A model generated the notes under the pieces. That model did no database searches, had not been told where the DNA came from, and worked only from the letters and a program-made list of their open reading frames with translations. A DNA stretch of 64,000 nucleotides from Tetrahymena elliotti 4EA. Lineage: Eukaryota; Ciliophora; Oligohymenophorea; Hymenostomatida; Tetrahymenidae. Shown piece after piece: positions 60,201 to 64,000 of the stretch; position 1 is the stretch's first letter, and each line of letters opens with the position of its first letter. The stretch lies in assembly GCA_000231825.2 (NCBI GenBank), contig JH720326.1:1-64000 (forward strand), read 5' to 3'. The position numbers and the translations under genes were made by a program.

Positions 60201-63200
60201 ATTGTTAGATTGAATTTAAATCTTGTCAATGAATAAAGTGTTTCAATAAATTTTGACCCATTATATGCTTTATCTTGTTTATTTCCTTCAAATAATATAA
60301 TATGTAAATTAAATAACAATTAAGTAGTTATTTTAGATTTTAAATAACTTACCTTAATTTAGTAATTTACATCAAAAAATTTGATTTCAACATTTCTCAT
60401 TTAAATTGATGAGCCAAAAAATAGATTATTTCTTTATTCAGATTCTATAGAAGTATATGATATGTAAGGAGTATTTTAATAAGCAGTCAGCTAGAACTCA
60501 GGAATAATCAAAAATTTTAATATTTTTGGCTAATCACTTGTTCTTGTTACCTCTACAAGTAATCTGATTTTTTATTAATTAATAAATACACAGCTTTAAA
60601 TATTTAATAATAAACACGCATCTCTTTAAATATAAAAAAATATTTTAAAAATAATTGTATTTATCATTTTTTTTTTGGAAAAATATAGTATTGGTAATAT
60701 TAGATAGAAGCTCTCTCAGTAATTTAGGTAGCCTGTAAGGCTCAGGTGGAGGATAAATTCTGAATGTTTCTTACTTGGAAGATTATAACCATATCATAAT
60801 TTATACAAATATAGTAAGATTTGCTTAAGTATTTATTTTTTGCCTTGATAGCTTAATACAAGTTACTTCACTTAAAAATTAATACACTTAAAATTCAATT
60901 ACGATTGTTACAGATTAAATTTTTGATAAATACATGAATATTTATGCTTTTTTAGACTAGGCTGGGAGTGTTACATTCATAGATTATGAAGGAACATATT
61001 AGTAAATTAACATACTAAAGATTAGAGAATTTAGTTCCGGGTAAAGTTCTTAATTAGGATTAAGACTTTGTACTGAAGTAAATAGTTTGCTGATATTTAG
61101 TAATAATGTTATTTACATTGCAGATTATGCTCAAATTACTAGTAGTTATAAGAGGTATGCTCTAAATAGAGGTTCTTTTTCTATATAAATTAGTTCAGAT
61201 GACTAAGATAAAATGTAAGATCATAATAAATTTATTCTTTTAGGAAGTAATAATAGTATTTATTTTTACTAATATCAAGAACTTTTATATTTAATGAATA
61301 TTAATTCAAAAGAAAGTATTCTAGATATCCAATTTTTATAATAAAAACTAATAATAATAATAGCTTTAAAGAGTTAAATTCTTAAGTACGACATTTCTGG
61401 CATAGAAAATAATATTGTAGAAGGAATAAACTATATTCAGCCAACAGAAGTAAAAAAATATAAATTTTCCTTATTCCTTAGTGAGAATGTATTTTTAACA
61501 ATTGATCAAAAACTAATCCATTATGATTTCTTAGAAGATTAATTGTTAAATGAAATATAACTAGATCAATACTAAAGAATTACCTCATATTACATGCTAA
61601 AAAACCAAAAAAATCTAATCTTAGGTTTTAATGATGGGACTATCATAATCTATAATTTGGAAAATAAAAAATCAATTGTTTTGGACTTGAAATTAAACTT
61701 AGGTGCTACTGGCTATGACGATATAGGTTTCATATTTGAGACAGAAAGCTATATTTGGGTTGCTTCTTTAAATACCCAAATATTATGCTTATCATAAACT
61801 GAAATTTAAGAGATAAATAGATTTAATTTCATTCATTTAAAGTCATCAAGTTAATAAATTTTAGGAATTTTTTTTGTTGATGAACTTAATTCTGTAATTT
61901 TTATGAACTTTTTTAAAGAAAAAGTTGTACGTTGCTTGAATATTAATGATAAATAATTAATAACTAGTCTTTTGTTACCAGACTCTTAATATAACCGCAT
62001 TTTAATTACTAAGACTCTCACCATTTTTTATTCAACTTATTAATTGAATGTTCATAGTAGATAATCATTAAAATTTTTGACATAAATTCGAAGGCAGAAT
62101 CATAAAGATTAGATTAATTCAATCCATATTTTTGAAGATAAGTATTATTTAATACTTTCACTTAATCAATTTGAACTTTTAAAAGTAAATTATGATAATT
62201 TCAAAATAGACCTTTTTGATCAAGTGAAAGTTTAATCTTTTAAATTGATGTAAGTTTATTACAATGAAACTTAACAATTCTTAAGAGTTACAGGAGTCTC
62301 AAAAAATTAAGTAATTGATTAGAAATACAGTATTCAGTTATATGAGCTCTAAAAATCTTTAAGCTAAACATATTGCAGCATTAATATATAAAATAAGAAT
62401 TATATTTAAATGCAAAATGAAATTAATTTGATAATTCCATTTAAAATTTAGTAACCAAACCTTCTTTCTATGGAAGAATAACTCAATTCTACATCAAATG
62501 TTTTTATGACTATTTATTTAAGTTCAAAAGATTTAAGCTAAGTAAATATATAGGCAACGTCATAAAGCTAAATAACTTTAGCTCCTGGTTAAGGAACTCT
62601 TCCATTTTATAATAACACAAAAGTAGATATCTCATAATTTGATATTCTTTTTGTTCAAGAAGAGGCAACTGCTAACTTCCCTAAAGAATATTTGATTCTT
62701 AAAAATTTTAACCTAATTTTTTAAAAGAATAAATAAAAAATAGTTTTTAGTAAAATTATTAAAAAGACATATTTATAGAATATTAGAATATCTAACCAAA
62801 TTTTAGATGATATTTCTTTATAAATTTATGATAATAATATAGTCGTTATTTTGAATCTAATTTTAGAAGACTTATCCTTTAATTTTTCTAATTCAGGTTC
62901 ATTCTTCTAATTTTTTGGATGTGAATAAATATATATTTATAATTTGATCATCAGAAATGTCAATATTACGGGATAAAACAATAGTTTAATAAGTATCACT
63001 AATAGCACTCTGGTAGTAATTAACACAATTTAAATTTATTAAAGTAATTTGGATTAGTTAATATGGACAGTAAATACTTAGAATTTATAAATATAAAATG
63101 TATTAGTGACTTATTGCGTTTCTGAAGTCAAATCTTCTTCAGATAGTAAATACCTTTTCAAAATTTAAGGTAGTCTTAATTTAAATATTTAACACATTAC

Positions 63201-64000
63201 AATGAATCATAATACAAATTTGAAATTTATTACCACTAAAAATTAAATTCAAAAAGAACTTAAGGTAGTCACTTTATTGAATGACTAAGTGACATTGAAA
63301 TAAGCTTCATTCTCTGAAAATAATTTTAAAAATAATAATCAATCTTAATTAATTCAATTTTATTCTACAAATATTTCAATAGAATCTTTTAAATATAATT
63401 CTAACCAAGGTAATATACAATTTATTAATACATAAAATGTAGAAATAGCAAATAGTATTTTTTAAAACAATACTAATAAAGATGGAGGAGCTTTATCATT
63501 TATTAATAATCAAAATTAAATTGTTCTAAAAAACAGTAGTTTCTAATTTAATGAAGCTTTCGGATCAGGAGGTGCTATATACTGTTAAGAATTTACAGGA
63601 AACTTTATAATTGATGAATCAACAAATATTTAATATAATTTAGCCTCAATAGGAGGAGGAGTAAGAATTTATAATCTTATTAATGATATGAGAGATCTGG
63701 AAATGAAAAAATTATTTTCGTCTTTAAACATAAAAAACAATAGTGCTCTCCTTTATGGATAGTAGTTTGCAACATTTCTTCAAAAAGTTAACATATCATA
63801 AATATATTCTGATTCTAATTCTACTTTTCAGGAGTGTCCCTTTATCTTTACACCATAAAGTGAACTTCCTTTCAAAGAATAATCAATGTATTCTGGCAAA
63901 TTGTAAATATAAAACTTAAGAAGTGGGTCATAGTTACAAATTTATATATCTGCAATGGACTCAAATTCTGATTTTATCAGATTTTCAAAAGATATGATCA
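57216..64000 (+). CDS. giant multi-domain membrane protein, copy 2, 3' end beyond the window
   Basis: Tandem paralogue of the 47358 gene, cut by the window edge. Exon 1 is 57216-60558 and exon 2 starts at 60688. The intron (129 bp) is at the same place and phase (1) as the 127-bp intron of copy 1. A signal peptide (NLFLVCFSILFANFVNS) is followed by a Cys-rich head (VCKIGCLKCDQNLICSQC, CVYSQCPSGLFY). WD-like stretches (LSFCQWDIS-type, GRLYSWDNG, LGFNDGTIIIYNL) continue as in copy 1. From about 63480 Gly-rich beta-helix-like repeats appear (GGALSFINN, SGGAIYC, IGGGVRIY). The second Cys-rich block and membrane part are expected downstream. The paralogues are diverged throughout, so this is an old duplication. 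Function unknown; likely surface-exposed. Confidence 0.85.

Overview
The window looks like nuclear DNA of a Tetrahymena-type (oligohymenophorean) ciliate. Base composition is extremely AT-rich. TAA and TAG occur in frame throughout well-conserved proteins at glutamine positions, so TGA is the only stop. Genes carry short AT-rich GTA...TAG introns. Read under the standard code every gene shatters; read under the ciliate code nine long gene models close with exon sums divisible by three. Two runs of N (19734-20162 and 30395-30688) show this is a draft scaffold. No telomeric C4A2/G4T2 repeats were seen, so macronuclear versus micronuclear origin cannot be decided here.

Layout. 1-178: probable 3' end of a gene. 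2248-4341: hypothetical 642-residue protein. 5544-7192: secreted serine carboxypeptidase (S10) with richer GC and a highly-expressed type of codon use. 8943-29530: a 20-kb family cluster in which leucine-rich-repeat (LRR) genes alternate with cyclic-nucleotide-binding K+ channel genes: LRR1 (8943-12331), channel 1 (12923-17177), LRR2 (17745-21039, interrupted by a gap), a truncated channel 5' end (22140-22744), an inverted LRR fragment (24199-23678) and channel 2 (24845-29530). 29922-31342: six identical tRNA-Ala(AGC) genes, four on minus and two on plus. 31521-32543: TAM41, the mitochondrial CDP-diacylglycerol synthase. 33394-36249 (minus): alpha/beta hydrolase of the ABHD17/Bem46 type. 37375-38760 (minus): CCDC103/DNAAF19-like dynein-arm assembly factor. 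39271-43451 (minus): 1349-residue protein with DH, PH, PX and FERM domains. 44670-45755: TPR protein. 46091-46162: tRNA-Asp(GTC). 47358-56789 and 57216 to the window end: two tandem paralogues encoding giant membrane proteins (the first 3053 residues) with a signal peptide, Cys-rich head, WD-like repeats, a Gly-rich beta-helix-like region, a second Cys-rich block and a multi-pass membrane end.

Most interesting content. (1) Both full K+ channels carry a CCHC zinc knuckle directly after the cyclic-nucleotide-binding domain, conserved between the paralogues. (2) The LRR genes are built from separate, mostly 90-nt exons of identical phase, one LRR per exon, so repeats can be gained, lost or skipped without breaking frame; one exon in LRR2 is visibly broken. 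(3) The LRR-channel pair has been duplicated, truncated and inverted locally. (4) DH-PH-PX-FERM is an unusual domain order for a Rho GEF. Apart from the LRR/channel cluster and the tandem giant proteins, the genes look like unrelated neighbours, as is usual in ciliates. All family names come from motif recognition by eye, not from a search.
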